Below are positions 1-9,326 of a DNA stretch of 64,000 nt, in pieces. The notes under the pieces were generated by a model that saw only the letters and a list, made by a program, of their open reading frames with translations, did not search any database and was not told the DNA's origin. The stretch is from assembly GCA_905147135.1 (NCBI GenBank), contig LR990041.1:24367268-24431267 (forward strand), given 5' to 3'. This DNA comes from Blastobasis lacticolella (taxonomy: Eukaryota; Arthropoda; Insecta; Lepidoptera; Blastobasidae). Within the stretch, counting starts at the first letter, position 1. Each line of letters opens with the position of its first letter. Position numbers and translations under genes: made by a program.

Positions 1-620
1 AATCACAACAGGTACAGCTTATTTCTAAAGAAATATCTTCCAGACGACCAACGGAAGAGAGAGGTCAAAATCGAGAGGCAGATGGCGTGCACCTTAAATT
101 TACTTACCTACTATAGTACAACTAAATATAAATACATACACCATACATAATAGTACATAATACATACATATATAAATAATATAAATATATATATACATAT
201 ACATATTATGGATAACAAATGGAAAGATAGTGCTCTCTTACTCGTTTTTTAAACGTATAAGGCGAAGGACTGGTACGTACAGTATGCGGCAGCGAATTCC
301 ACAATCTAGCCGCATGAACAGAAAAGGAGTTGGAATAACATTCGGAGTGATGAGGAGGAATAGAGAGCAGTGCCTTGACGCTAGAGCGACAGGGCATGTC
401 TTGGGAACAGGAAAAATTAAAACTTTGTTGTTACTGCTCTCACGGGGCAAACATTTCTATTTCTGGAAGTCATGAATCTTGTCAGGTCAAATTCTAAATT
501 ATGATGTTGTTTGAGAGTAATATGTAAAATAAAGAGTTGTCTAACTGTTAAAATATTGTAGGTTTGGTATAATTCAAAAGTAGGGAATCTGTACGGTAAG
601 AAGTATGCAATTTTCAGCAC
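1..620 (-). mobile_element. 3' end of a Jockey/CR1-type LINE (relic)
   Basis: Minus-strand remains of a non-LTR retrotransposon. The stretch 206-397 encodes the typical last segment of a LINE reverse transcriptase protein, including the phrase FSVHAARLWNSLPHTVR followed by a Phe-Lys-Lys motif. The stretch 417-620 encodes LPYRFPTFELYQ and a RQLFILHITLK segment that closely parallels the protein end of the LINE at 25.7-26.5 kb, so the two belong to the same family. Frameshifts separate the pieces. Positions 1-205 are AT-rich 3' noncoding sequence; the first 90 bases recur at about 1305-1410. Non-functional. Confidence 0.7.
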
Positions 621-639
621 TGCATAGAATGAGCGAGAG

Positions 640-1175
640 CGCGAGCGCGTGGATCCCGCGAGACGACGACCACGGAGATCTCCAACTAGTAGCGGAGTCT
701 ACTAGTTAGAGTTGACATGCGTCAGCACACGACAGGGTTGCCTGCAACCTCTGTTGGAGGGGGCTCACTGAAGCGTAAACTCCAGTTTACCCAAACCGTG
801 TAGCTCTCGCTAAGAATGGAGCTACGGTCATCCCCGCCTGTCGTAAGAGGCGACTAAAGAGGGTCATCGGAGTCACGGACGCTTGAGACGGGGGCTGCAA
901 TGTCCGACTAAACGACTCTGAGGAAGTGTCGGCTTGGAGTGGTCATCCGACACACACCGGAACGGTGAAGGGGCAGGTTTGGGGGAGTCCACAACCTGCC
1001 TCGCGATGAGCGAAGTTTTTAGTGGGAAAAATTCCCACATAACCCAGGTCTTCCCCCGAGGGGCTGGGTACCAAGATCGCAGGTTTTCTCCACATTACCA
1101 AAAAAAGGGGAGGTGTGAGGTAGGCGTAGGGTAGGAGTAGCGAAGCCGAAGGTTATATGTAGGGTAGGGGTGGAT
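640..1175 (+). repeat. Unclassified lepidopteran interspersed repeat, possibly LINE 5' region
   Basis: GC-richer block containing CGCCTGTCGTAAGAGGCGAC, a phrase that I associate with lepidopteran interspersed repeats, followed by short inverted motifs and a G-rich end (GTAGGGTAGGAG-type) near 1120-1170. No convincing protein is encoded; the short open frame 934-1134 has no recognisable content. It may be the 5' untranslated region of a LINE or a SINE-like element; the assignment is by impression only. Confidence 0.4.
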
Positions 1176-1239
1176 TGAGAGTTGGGCAGTGGTACGACAA
1201 CACGTTAAAGAAATCGTGCCAAGCCAAGTACATAGTTAA

Positions 1240-1430
1240 AAATGTCTTTATTATTTATTTATTTAACAGTTTATTGTGCACAATAACATTTATACAATAT
1301 TGACATAAGGAAAACAACACAACAGGTACAGCTTATTTCATAAGAAATATCTTACAGCAGACCTACGGAAGAGACAGGGCATAATCAGAAAGGCAGACGG
1401 CGTGCGTATAAGGAGCTTTGTAATTATAAT
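1240..1430 (-). repeat. Second copy of the LINE 3' end seen at position 1
   Basis: The block ACAGGTACAGCTTATTTC through GGCAGACGGCGTGC (about 1320-1405) repeats the first 90 bases of the window with small differences. It is preceded by a T-rich run (TTATTTATTTATTTAAC) that reads as an A-rich tail on the minus strand, so this is an independent, severely 5'-truncated insertion of the same family. Confidence 0.6.
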
Positions 1431-1689
1431 TAAAATATTTTTCTTCATTTTAAAATGCAAATTGGAATGATATTTTGAAACGAACTGGGTATTTTTTAGA
1501 AGAGGTCATCCTTTTTTTCTAGAGAGGCCAAAGCTTACTTAAGAGTATTTTCTATTTGTATGGCAAGAAGAAATCGTTTCTATTTTCATTTTATGTGATT
1601 TATAGTTTATATTAAGTTGAATTTGTTAACTTGTATAATGGACTGACATTGTCTTCAGACGAAGCTAAATTAAGATATAAAAAAATACA

Positions 1690-1805
1690 TTTTTAACTAG
1701 TTGGCCCAGCGCAACTTCGTTTGCGTGTTCTTCTACCCCTACCCCACTCCTATCTGATCCCTATCCTACCCAACAACTACCCTATAATTACCCTACGCCT
1801 AATCT
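1690..1805. repeat. C-rich CCCTACC-type degenerate tract
   Basis: Pyrimidine-rich tract with irregular CCCTACCC / CCTATCC units. The same sort of tract, longer, lies at 30955-31190. The complementary strand is G-rich with runs of three to four G. It resembles, but is not, the CCTAA telomere repeat. Confidence 0.55.
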
Positions 1806-1839
1806 ACACCTGCCCCAAACTCTACGAAAGACTAGAAAA

Positions 1840-2295
1840 ATACGAAATCTAACGGACATTACAACAGCTCGCCTGGTATATTATAGCTATTTCCACAGCA
1901 TAATGTCTTACGGCATTCTGTTGTGGGGTAGAGCAGCTGATATAAACAAAATACTTGTTTAACAAAAGCGAGCAGTACGATCTATATATAGATTAGGCCC
2001 TATGACATCTTTAAAGAGATAGGTATTTTGACTCTTCCTGGGCAGTACATTTATGAAAATTTAATTTTTGTTCTTAAACACATTGCATCATTGACAAAGA
2101 CGAACGATACTCATAACCGAGACACAAGAAATAAATACAAACTGCTAATTCCCAGAACTTGATTAACAAAAGTAAATACATCTTTTGTATGGCATAGTAT
2201 TAGATTTTATAATAAAATACCGGAAGACGTATTAAACAATCACTAATTAAAAAAGCATATTACAAGGAAATATTTCAATGTAGAAACTTAAAAAC
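1840..2295 (+). pseudogene. LINE reverse transcriptase C-terminal relic (CR1/L2-like)
   Basis: Plus-strand translation gives a decayed copy of the thumb and C-terminal part of a LINE reverse transcriptase: a RLVYYSYFHSIMSYGILLWG segment, then an RAVRSIYRLGP segment after an in-frame TAA. It aligns well by eye with the corresponding part of the element at 38.1-39.4 kb on the other strand, so it is the same clade. Several stops and frameshifts; surely dead. Confidence 0.7.
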
Positions 2296-2745
2296 TAATT
2301 GATATAAAAATTGACTTTTTTTTCAAAGCCATTTTTTATTACCGCTACGGTTCAAAACAGGAAGGAATCAAAATCCGGATCTTGCACTCATATGCTTCCG
2401 ATTTAGAATGTAGGACATGAAATGTTTATCTCTGTTTGCAAAACATCAACTGCTAAAGTTTTTTAGCGAATATGCGTACAATGAATCGAGGTCACTAAAG
2501 AACGATGACCTGATAAGTGACCGCGTAGTGCAATGCCTCATAGCTGTTTGTTTTGGTGCGTTTACATCATATGCATTAGCAAAGCATCAATGGATTCCCC
2601 CAGTTATTTCGCTGATTATTAATAGATGTCCTATACGTTATTCATACGATATGACCGATAAATCCTTGTCCTTATCTCATTTAAAAGTCAGATTTCAAAT
2701 ATAAATGCTGCATCCCACTTTCTTGCTAATTTCGTATTAGACTGC

Positions 2746-3333
2746 ATGCCGCCACAATCTACGGACGTAGCTGCAGATACGCATCGATCGTTTTATTTCC
2801 GTTCGGCTCATACAAATTTGTGTTTCTCTGAAAAACCTAAGTGAGTATGCCTGACTCGAAGATTTATGTTGTGTCACTTTTAATCTTAAAGTGCTTGGAA
2901 CCTTTTGCGCTCTAGTATGACATCCTTGCAGAACCAATCTCTCGAAGTGATTGTACCGCGTGAATGGCAAGCTTTGCCGGAGGCAGCTTTGACCACCGAG
3001 TTGCTCTGGATCATCACAAATCAAAAAATTCATCAAGCAGGTATCTGTGGTTTTTACAATGGCGTTGCAACAGAGTTCTCAGAGTTTGATGGACTTTTAT
3101 GGTTCAAGAAATCGGATGACAACAATGTAGAACCTGATTTCAACTCATATGCGCTGCTAACCATACCCTTGATATCATCAGCTTCAACTCAGGATGATTC
3201 CAGCTGCTCAGAGTGTGACTCGGAAGGATTAATTTCTGATGATGGACCTTGTTCTACTTGTGATGAACTTGATGTAGAAGTGAATGAGCAAATTTTATGT
3301 GATGGCAAAAATGTAGAAGGTAAGGCTCATTAA
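2746..3333 (+). CDS. Two-exon small gene, possible ichnovirus repeat-element-like family
   Basis: Proposed exon 1 is 2746-2840 and exon 2 is 2916-3333, with a 75-base intron (donor GTGAGT, acceptor CTCTAG) that keeps the frame. If the intron is not used, translation can start at ATG 2917. Exon 2 begins with a hydrophobic segment ending in VPREW, then a Pro followed by a helix, a GLLWF motif, and an acidic C-terminus with two Cys-x2-Cys pairs (CSEC, CSTC), which could bind a metal. The VPxxW plus Pro arrangement recurs in the genes at 4946-5711 and 11223-11516. I tentatively link these to ichnovirus repeat-element proteins, whose function is unknown; the family link is inferred from memory of the motif and not verified. 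A further donor-like GGTAAGG at 3319-3325 could lead to another exon. Confidence 0.45.
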
Positions 3334-4338
3334 CACCATAAAAGCAAACGTAAATATTATCACCATTTTCATTTTTATGATCCCACTAAACATCAATGTT
3401 TTTATTATTGTTGTCAAGGCTAAAGTGTTTTGCTTTTAAGTCAAATTTCATGTTACTAAATATTCATGTTATATAACTGATAACCATAAAGTACATACTG
3501 TGATATACTTAATTTCAAAAATATGTCACTAGTCATTTCTTAATAAGTAGTAACCGTAAAAAAATAATTCTTTTGTAAAACGGCATAGTAACACATTCGT
3601 AATATGTAAAGTTGTAATCGTTTTTTATTAAAAGCTATTTCGATTGAAATTGAAATTAATAGAATACATTGATTGTGTCAATTTGATTCACAGCTGTGTC
3701 GACTGAAATCGAGTTTAATAGAATTCGTGTTATTCTGCGCGCACAAAACCCAGACAATGTTATATTCATTAAAATATATTGGGTTCTTGAAAGTCTGTAT
3801 ATAGTTCAGGATTATAACGTGTTTCATTTTATGATTAATGATACTCATTTGGCAAACACGTGTTAATGTTAATCACAAGCGAAAACCCCATTAATGACTA
3901 GGTTATCGTTGAATCATTTATGTTAATTATACCAACATGTTTTTTACATAAAATAAAAATAAGTATTGAAAATTTATTTATTTTTATTTTTAACCTTCAT
4001 AAAACTTACAATTAAGATTACATACTAGACAATGAAAAATTTCTATTTACAATAAATACGAAAAAATGAAGATTAGCCTGGTTTACAGATGGAAATAATT
4101 AAAATTCGTAAATTTGAACGGAACTTGGTGCCAGACTCCATCGAGTGAATGAGCTACGTCTTATAAAAATTTTTAATAACACACCTATGAAGATTATTGT
4201 AAGGATGATCGCCATGGCCATACAGTCAAAAAAAACTATTTTTTTTTTGCATAGTAACCTCGAATTTCGTTTTTTCGATGAAAAGATTTGTACTGTCAAA
4301 AACGAATTGATACAATTCTTACTTCCTGACACATTTGC
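3334..4338. other. AT-rich intergenic DNA
   Basis: No convincing coding sequence or RNA gene. Contains a short direct repeat: GAAATTGAAATTAATAGAAT (about 3645) and a similar GAAATCGAGTTTAATAGAAT (about 3705), each preceded by a CGA(C)TGAA-like context. Otherwise AT-rich and featureless. Confidence 0.5.
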
Positions 4339-4617
4339 GCACGGAAAAATGTATATATACAAAATACATGTGCATATATTTAGTGCAAAAAAAAATATGT
4401 GAAGTATATTTTCACATATATTTTAAAATAAATGTTAATACACGAAAAAAACAGTTCTGTAAATTTGACAAATCATCTGTCAATTTGACATAACTATTTT
4501 TTCGTGTATATATTTGTCAACATATATGTCGAAATATATGCAATATATATGTCGCATATATTTATGCGCAAAAAAATAGATGTGACGTATATTTTTCGCA
4601 TACATATTTTTCCGTGC
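4339..4617. mobile_element. Fold-back MITE with 12-bp terminal inverted repeats
   Basis: The ends are GCACGGAAAAAT at 4339-4350 and its exact complement at 4606-4617. The interior is a chain of imperfect palindromes rich in ATATAT, with an inner inverted pair (CACGAAAAAA near 4442 and TTTTTTCGTG near 4497). It has no coding capacity. No clear target duplication is visible at the edges, so superfamily is open. It sits inside the block of virus-like genes. Confidence 0.6.
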
Positions 4618-4945
4618 GGGTTAATAAATCTTTTTCAATCACTCACTGAACTACTTAAATTTCCTACAAAATTAATTTCTCATTTAACCTATGATCTTAC
4701 TATATAATAAAACGTAAATTATAGTCCTTATATGACTAGCCACATGAATCATTTACACTAAGTATTGACTCAAGGTTATGCTGGGGACTGCAGACGTGAA
4801 ATGACATCATACTTCTACTAGTACCTGGAGCAATAAAGACAATTCTATTTCAAATACAGACAGTAGACTAACTTAAACTACCTTTATATTTTTTTATGTG
4901 ACATTTCTATCAGTCACGTTATTAACTTACATTATTTTCCATCAA

Positions 4946-5711
4946 CTACCCAGTCGTGCGTTTGTATTTTATCCCGTGACAGATATCGGGTTTGCGTGCT
5001 CTTTTAAGTACTCTGCAAAATAATATCATCGTTACTTACACATTTATAATATCATTTTACACACGGTAGATAACAACTTACTGTTTTCGCCGCAAACTCC
5101 TGAGTTTAAAAATGCGCTTGTTTCCAACCGCAGCCGATAAGGTTTTTTTTCTGAAAATAAAAACTATATGAGCTCATTGAATACCAAATACTGTCAAGGT
5201 TAACAAATTTTATTAACTTACCGCAACTTTATGGACGACAGATAGTGGTATATTTGCTCTACATGTGACAAAGTGCGCTCAATAAGGGGAGGAGACCATG
5301 AAACACCACTCAAAGTAGTTCCGCTAGTGATTTCAAGCCGAATAGTATCATCATCATCTGGTATAATTACATCAAAAATGTAAGCACCAGGAATTTCTCT
5401 GGAATCAAAATCAAACAAAATTAGTTACTTACACTTAAGACCAAGTTCTACGCAACTTTAACTGTCTATAGAAACACTCACTTTTCTGCCACTTCAGCGA
5501 AAACGTAAAAAACTCCCGCTGGAACATCGTGACGAATCAGACGCGTGGGCATATTATTTACTCGTACTATTGGGCTCAAATCGTTAAATCGCTCCAGTAT
5601 TTTTTCCACTAAAGTCATTAAAATTGGCTCTGCGCGGGTAGGCCACTGATTTGGCACCATTATCACAACGTCTAACGCTTGATGCACAATGAACGTGTAC
5701 TGAGTAAACAT
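4946..5711 (-). CDS. Four-exon small gene of unrecognised product, shares motif with neighbouring virus-like genes
   Basis: Exons (minus strand, in order) 5482-5711, 5222-5398, 5082-5150, 4946-5012. All three introns are short (83, 71 and 69 bases), have GTGAGT or GTAAGT donors and CAG acceptors, and are all in phase 2; the joined reading frame is 180 codons and ends in TAG. That four exons fit without a stop is strong evidence for a real spliced gene. The N-terminal third has a hydrophobic segment ending VPNQWP followed by a Pro-led helix, like the genes at 2746 and 11223. The middle has an acidic DDDD patch. The C-terminus is very basic (RSLRRK, LKRARK) and could be a nuclear localisation signal. 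A TATA box lies about 65 bases upstream of the ATG. Multiple introns are unusual for the ichnovirus repeat-element family, so membership is uncertain. Confidence 0.6.
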
Positions 5712-5774
5712 ACTGACTGATTAAATCACGTTTTCGGCACCCGGATGTATGAATGTTCTGGCTCAAACGTCGGC

Positions 5775-5782
5775 TTTTTATA
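5775..5782 (-). promoter_or_regulatory. TATA box of the four-exon gene
   Basis: Minus-strand TATAAAAA in the context GGGGAGTATAAAAAGCC. It lies 64 bases before the ATG at 5711, with TCAGT initiator-like motifs just before the ATG (ATCAGTCAGT). Position and sequence fit an arthropod RNA polymerase II core promoter. Confidence 0.55.
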
Positions 5783-7985
5783 CTCCCCCACGGGACTGAA
5801 CGTGATAAATACACACACACATAGATACTATTAGACTACATTATGTGCGCGTGACAGAGAAGAATTCGTAAATGTCTCAATAAGCAATTGCCATCGTGCT
5901 TTCAGTAATTACTAGGAACGCTTATGTAAGAAACTGTGAATATATGGGTTGCCATGTCAAAATTTGTAGGGAAAAGTATGAATCCACGGATTCCTAGATT
6001 TAATTCGAAAAAAGCAAATTAACATAAGCAGTGCAAAAATGCAACTTAGGCCAGTGAGTAGTGTAGAAGACTGTCAACCATAAGGTACCAGGTTCAAGTC
6101 TACCAGACACCAGCAGTTTTTTTGTTAGATAAAATTATATACTTATACTATGTTTTTCAGAGTTAGTTTTTTAATATAGAATTCCCGTATTTATAAATTA
6201 GTGTTTGTGTTTGTCATAAGAAACGCTTGGGTACGAGTTAATAATAAATGAGTTATATTATGTCTGCTATTATTCACAATTGAGAGTTAGCAACAGCCTT
6301 CGGCGTAAGTTCCCGCTTATTAAAAGTTAGGACCGGGTTCGAATCCAACGGGCAGCAAATATTTTCACAACTATGTTTGTCTGTATTAAATTCTAGCCTC
6401 CTTCTCCCTCTCTTACTTTCAATATTATTTTATTCAAATGCTCGAACAAATTCTACATTGCCAACGAAATTTAACAATAGTTCTCTTGGAAAGTTTACTA
6501 AAACCACTCGTATAATTTACTCAATAAAATTTCCTATAGTACAGTGTAAAATTTATTACATAAAAACATATAGTCTACCTTTAAAATTCTATTTAAAATA
6601 AATTTCAATAGTCGAATAGTGTAAATTTTTCAAAATTTCTCTCGGTGTAGTTAAAGAATAAATCTACCTAATTATTAGCATAAATTTAACATTATGATTC
6701 TTACTATATGCAATCTTCATGAATAATTAAAACCATAGTAAGTCGAGGAGGAAAATCTAAAGTCCATGCCTGATTTTAGCTGGCCTAAACTTTGACATTC
6801 CAGATAATTTGCTATTAAGATAGTCTTTTTTCGGGCTAATCTGAACAAAATGTTTTTAAACTTGCAGTTTTTCGCGCAATTAATAAACATGACTTGTGAT
6901 CTAGAAGACTGACAAATTCATATACAAACAATGTTTTGTTTATAAATATCGACATGTGACCTAGATATTACGATACAGAGACCATTTGACTATCAGCGCA
7001 CGTATATATACTTTGTAAACAAATCTTTATTGCGTATACTGTTTGTATGAACAAATATCGACCATATTATAACTGGTCTTGCAAAAAATGAACCACAAAG
7101 TAGCTGTAAAGTAAAAACAAAACGAGCTCAATTGAAATCATAAATTTTAATTGCAGTCAAAACAGCAGCGCATATATCTGCCCACGCCAAAGAAGAATAT
7201 GATCTAGACTTAGTATCGATTTACAAAGCAAGAGCCATAACCAATATCCTAAACAAACATTTTACTTATCGAATGTAACAACTGTGACGCACACCACAAC
7301 AGCGTGCTCTGTCACCTTGACCGTTACGCAAGGACAAAAGTGTAATGGCCCATCGAAAGTACTGCGTAGTTTTGGTATTTATTTTTCTTACTGACGCACA
7401 AGAACTGGAAACCAAGGATCTGTTAAATATTTGTCGAGTTCTTCACCATTAAACTCGTTTGTTAAATTAGAATAAACTTGTCATTTAATTTCCTATTAAT
7501 ATCTATCAACTCACCCAAGTGAACCCCGGCCTACCTCAACGCTCCGCGAGTTATCTTACACAAACAACATTATTATTAGAATGCTAGCGTTGCGGAGCGT
7601 TGCGTAACCGAGCGGAATTATCTCAAGACCTTGGCATTGGTGCGAAGGGCTATTACTATGAGTTTGTATGTATACAAAAAGTGCAACGAACTTGATGCTG
7701 TCTACAGGTAGTTTTGTTACCAAGTAAACACAAGTCGCGCTAAATACATTACATTAAAAGGCAATTGGTCATCAGCTGATGGCATAAAGCACTTATCCTT
7801 AGTGAAATATGACATGTACATTTCACTAACACATTCGCGTATTTACAAATATCTGAGCGCGGAAAATAGATTGAGCTTTAGGGGGATTAAACTGGAGAGA
7901 ATTCAGGAATGTACTGATATCAAAAGGAAGAATCCGTTCATTTATCGCTGGATTTTATGGAGTGCTGGTCGTTAGCTCAATCGCA
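5783..7985. other. AT-rich intergenic region
   Basis: No gene is supported. The open frame 6377-6601 is AT-driven and has no recognisable content. Two tRNA-like relics lie at 6045-6115 and 6290-6360 (separate entry). The frame of the ankyrin gene downstream is open but lacks ATG for about 40 codons before 7986, so an unannotated upstream exon cannot be excluded. Confidence 0.4.
6045..6360 (+). repeat. Two tRNA-like relics (SINE-like)
   Basis: Around 6045-6115 there is a box A-like GGCCAGTGAGTAG followed by a box B-like GGTTCAAGTCT; around 6290-6360 there is GGTTCGAATCC followed by GGGCAGCAAA. Spacing resembles tRNA-derived promoters, but the T-arm and acceptor stems do not pair properly, so these are not functional tRNA genes. 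They may be heads of decayed SINEs. Confidence 0.25.
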
Positions 7986-8480
7986 ATGGGAAACTGCAAC
8001 TCTCATCTATTGCGCGTTGCAACTGAAGAAAAAGACTTTCAATATTTACAATCTATCTGTCGCATGGGTAGTGTTTACGATCTTATTGAAGTGTCACTTG
8101 TTAATCCTTCAGTCTTGATCCACAAGTATGATAAACAAGGAAGACAATGTACTCATATAGTAGCTATGTATAGCACTACAGACGCCGTTGTGAAAATGTC
8201 GCTTCTCGTCAAAATGGGTGCAGATATACACGCGCGAGAGCTAAGAACTGGTAATACCCTCCTTCACATCACCGTCAATAGAAGACACTATGAATTAGCC
8301 GATTGGTTGCTTCAGCAGTCCAACACTATTGGAGATACTATCAACTTCATGCTACAGGTTCCGTATCACCTAGCATACTACGCTGGTGATCAGAAGATGA
8401 TGGAGCTCTTGAGGACTAAAGGTGCTGCTTGTGATGACCCTGTGAATAGTGAAACGTCTGATGACGAAGTGCTTGACTAA
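7986..8480 (+). CDS. Vankyrin-like ankyrin-repeat protein (polydnavirus type), copy 1
   Basis: 164 residues from the first ATG. Ankyrin repeats at about residues 50-85 (QGRQCTHIVA ... KMGADIHARE), 88-122 (TGNTLLHITV ... ADWLL) and 123-150 (PYHLAYYAGDQKMMELL). The order, spacing and wording match viral ankyrins of polydnaviruses, which resemble IkB inhibitors without the N-terminal degradation signal and the PEST tail; known members block host NF-kB/Rel signalling or apoptosis in parasitised caterpillars. Here the N-terminus reads MGNCNS, which fits an N-myristoylation signal with a neighbouring Cys, unusual for the family. The C-terminus is short and acidic (SETSDDEVLD). It is followed 286 bases later by a second copy in the same orientation, about 35-40 percent alike by eye. 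Frame intact. Alternative: a host ankyrin gene, less likely given the pair and the neighbours. Confidence 0.75.
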   Translation: MGNCNSHLLRVATEEKDFQYLQSICRMGSVYDLIEVSLVNPSVLIHKYDKQGRQCTHIVAMYSTTDAVVKMSLLVKMGADIHARELRTGNTLLHITVNRRHYELADWLLQQSNTIGDTINFMLQVPYHLAYYAGDQKMMELLRTKGAACDDPVNSETSDDEVLD

Positions 8481-8655
8481 TCGTTGTAGGCTTGTCTAGG
8501 AGTAACGCAATTGTGATCTTTCAACCCTAGATAACTATAAAGTAAATAGACGGTGATAGAACACGCCTCTTTAACTACAAAAACATATAGTTCACGAACG
8601 TTTCCAGTGATAATGATAGCACTGACCTTTGGTCAGTACTAGGATGCAAATGCAG

Positions 8656-8664
8656 TATTTATAA
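8656..8664 (+). promoter_or_regulatory. Possible TATA element upstream of vankyrin copy 2
   Basis: TATTTATAA about 100 bases before the ATG at 8766, in the spacer between the two ankyrin genes. It would give the second gene its own promoter, so the pair need not be co-transcribed. Weak evidence because the region is AT-rich. Confidence 0.3.
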
Positions 8665-8765
8665 TGTTGGCGAACGAATCGTGGGCCAGTTGATGTCATA
8701 TTTTGTTGTTCCGCAGTCGTTTTTCGCGCCGGTGAAATACACTATAGTGTGACTTGCTATAAGAT

Positions 8766-9326
8766 ATGTGGCCAACAAAAAACTTTATTTTCACTTGCGG
8801 ATACAGCCGCGAGGGTGATAATATTTTGCACTATTTGTGCCGTAATGGTGGAGTAGTTGATTTGCTCGTGTATGAAAATGCGATTGTGGATGAAAACAGG
8901 CACTTGGTGAGGGAGTACAACCACCGAGGACAACAGTGTGTTCATGTGGTGGCTAGTGAAGATAAAGTTGATCCTGAAAGGAAACTCAAGCGGCTCGTGG
9001 AATGGGGTGCTGACATAAATGGAAAAGAGAAAGTTCATGGTGACACGCCTCTGCATATAGCCGTGAGGACTAAATACTACAGGTTAGCCCGGTGGTTGTG
9101 TCAACAGCCCCAGGTTGATATAGAAGCTATAAACTTTGCTCAGCAGACTCCGTACCAACTTGCCTATTACCGGAATGATACTAATATGATGAACCTGCTG
9201 CAAGAGAATGGAGCGCTAAAGAAGACTTCACAAAATGTGAACAGCATATCAAATGATGAACGAAAGGCTCATACACTTCCTTTGTATAAGCGAAGATCTA
9301 AAAATCAGAACCGTACTGTATTCTAG
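8766..9326 (+). CDS. Vankyrin-like ankyrin-repeat protein (polydnavirus type), copy 2
   Basis: 186 residues from an ATG, frame intact. Residues 17-50 form a helical lead (NILHYLCRNG, then a VYENAIVDENRHLV segment that I regard as very characteristic of ichnovirus vankyrins). Ankyrin repeats lie at about 54-88 (RGQQCVHVVA ... WGADINGKEK), 91-125 (GDTPLHIAVRTKYYRLARWL) and 127-150 (TPYQLAYYRNDTNMMNLL). The last 36 residues are a basic Ser/Asn/Lys/Arg-rich tail (YKRRSKNQNR) not shared with copy 1. A polyadenylation-like AATAAA is at 9633-9638. Inferred role: intracellular IkB mimic that interferes with Rel signalling. Whether it is expressed or selected in this genome cannot be told from sequence alone. 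Confidence 0.8.
   Translation: MWPTKNFIFTCGYSREGDNILHYLCRNGGVVDLLVYENAIVDENRHLVREYNHRGQQCVHVVASEDKVDPERKLKRLVEWGADINGKEKVHGDTPLHIAVRTKYYRLARWLCQQPQVDIEAINFAQQTPYQLAYYRNDTNMMNLLQENGALKKTSQNVNSISNDERKAHTLPLYKRRSKNQNRTVF

Noticed and set aside
2417..2704. 95-codon plus-strand frame just before the first virus-like gene
   Set aside because: Hydrophobic stretches but no recognisable motif, no splice link to the next gene that keeps frame, and AT-rich surroundings make chance likely.
6045..6360. Two possible tRNA genes
   Set aside because: Box B-like motifs are present but the T-arm and acceptor stem do not pair; kept only as tRNA-like relics.
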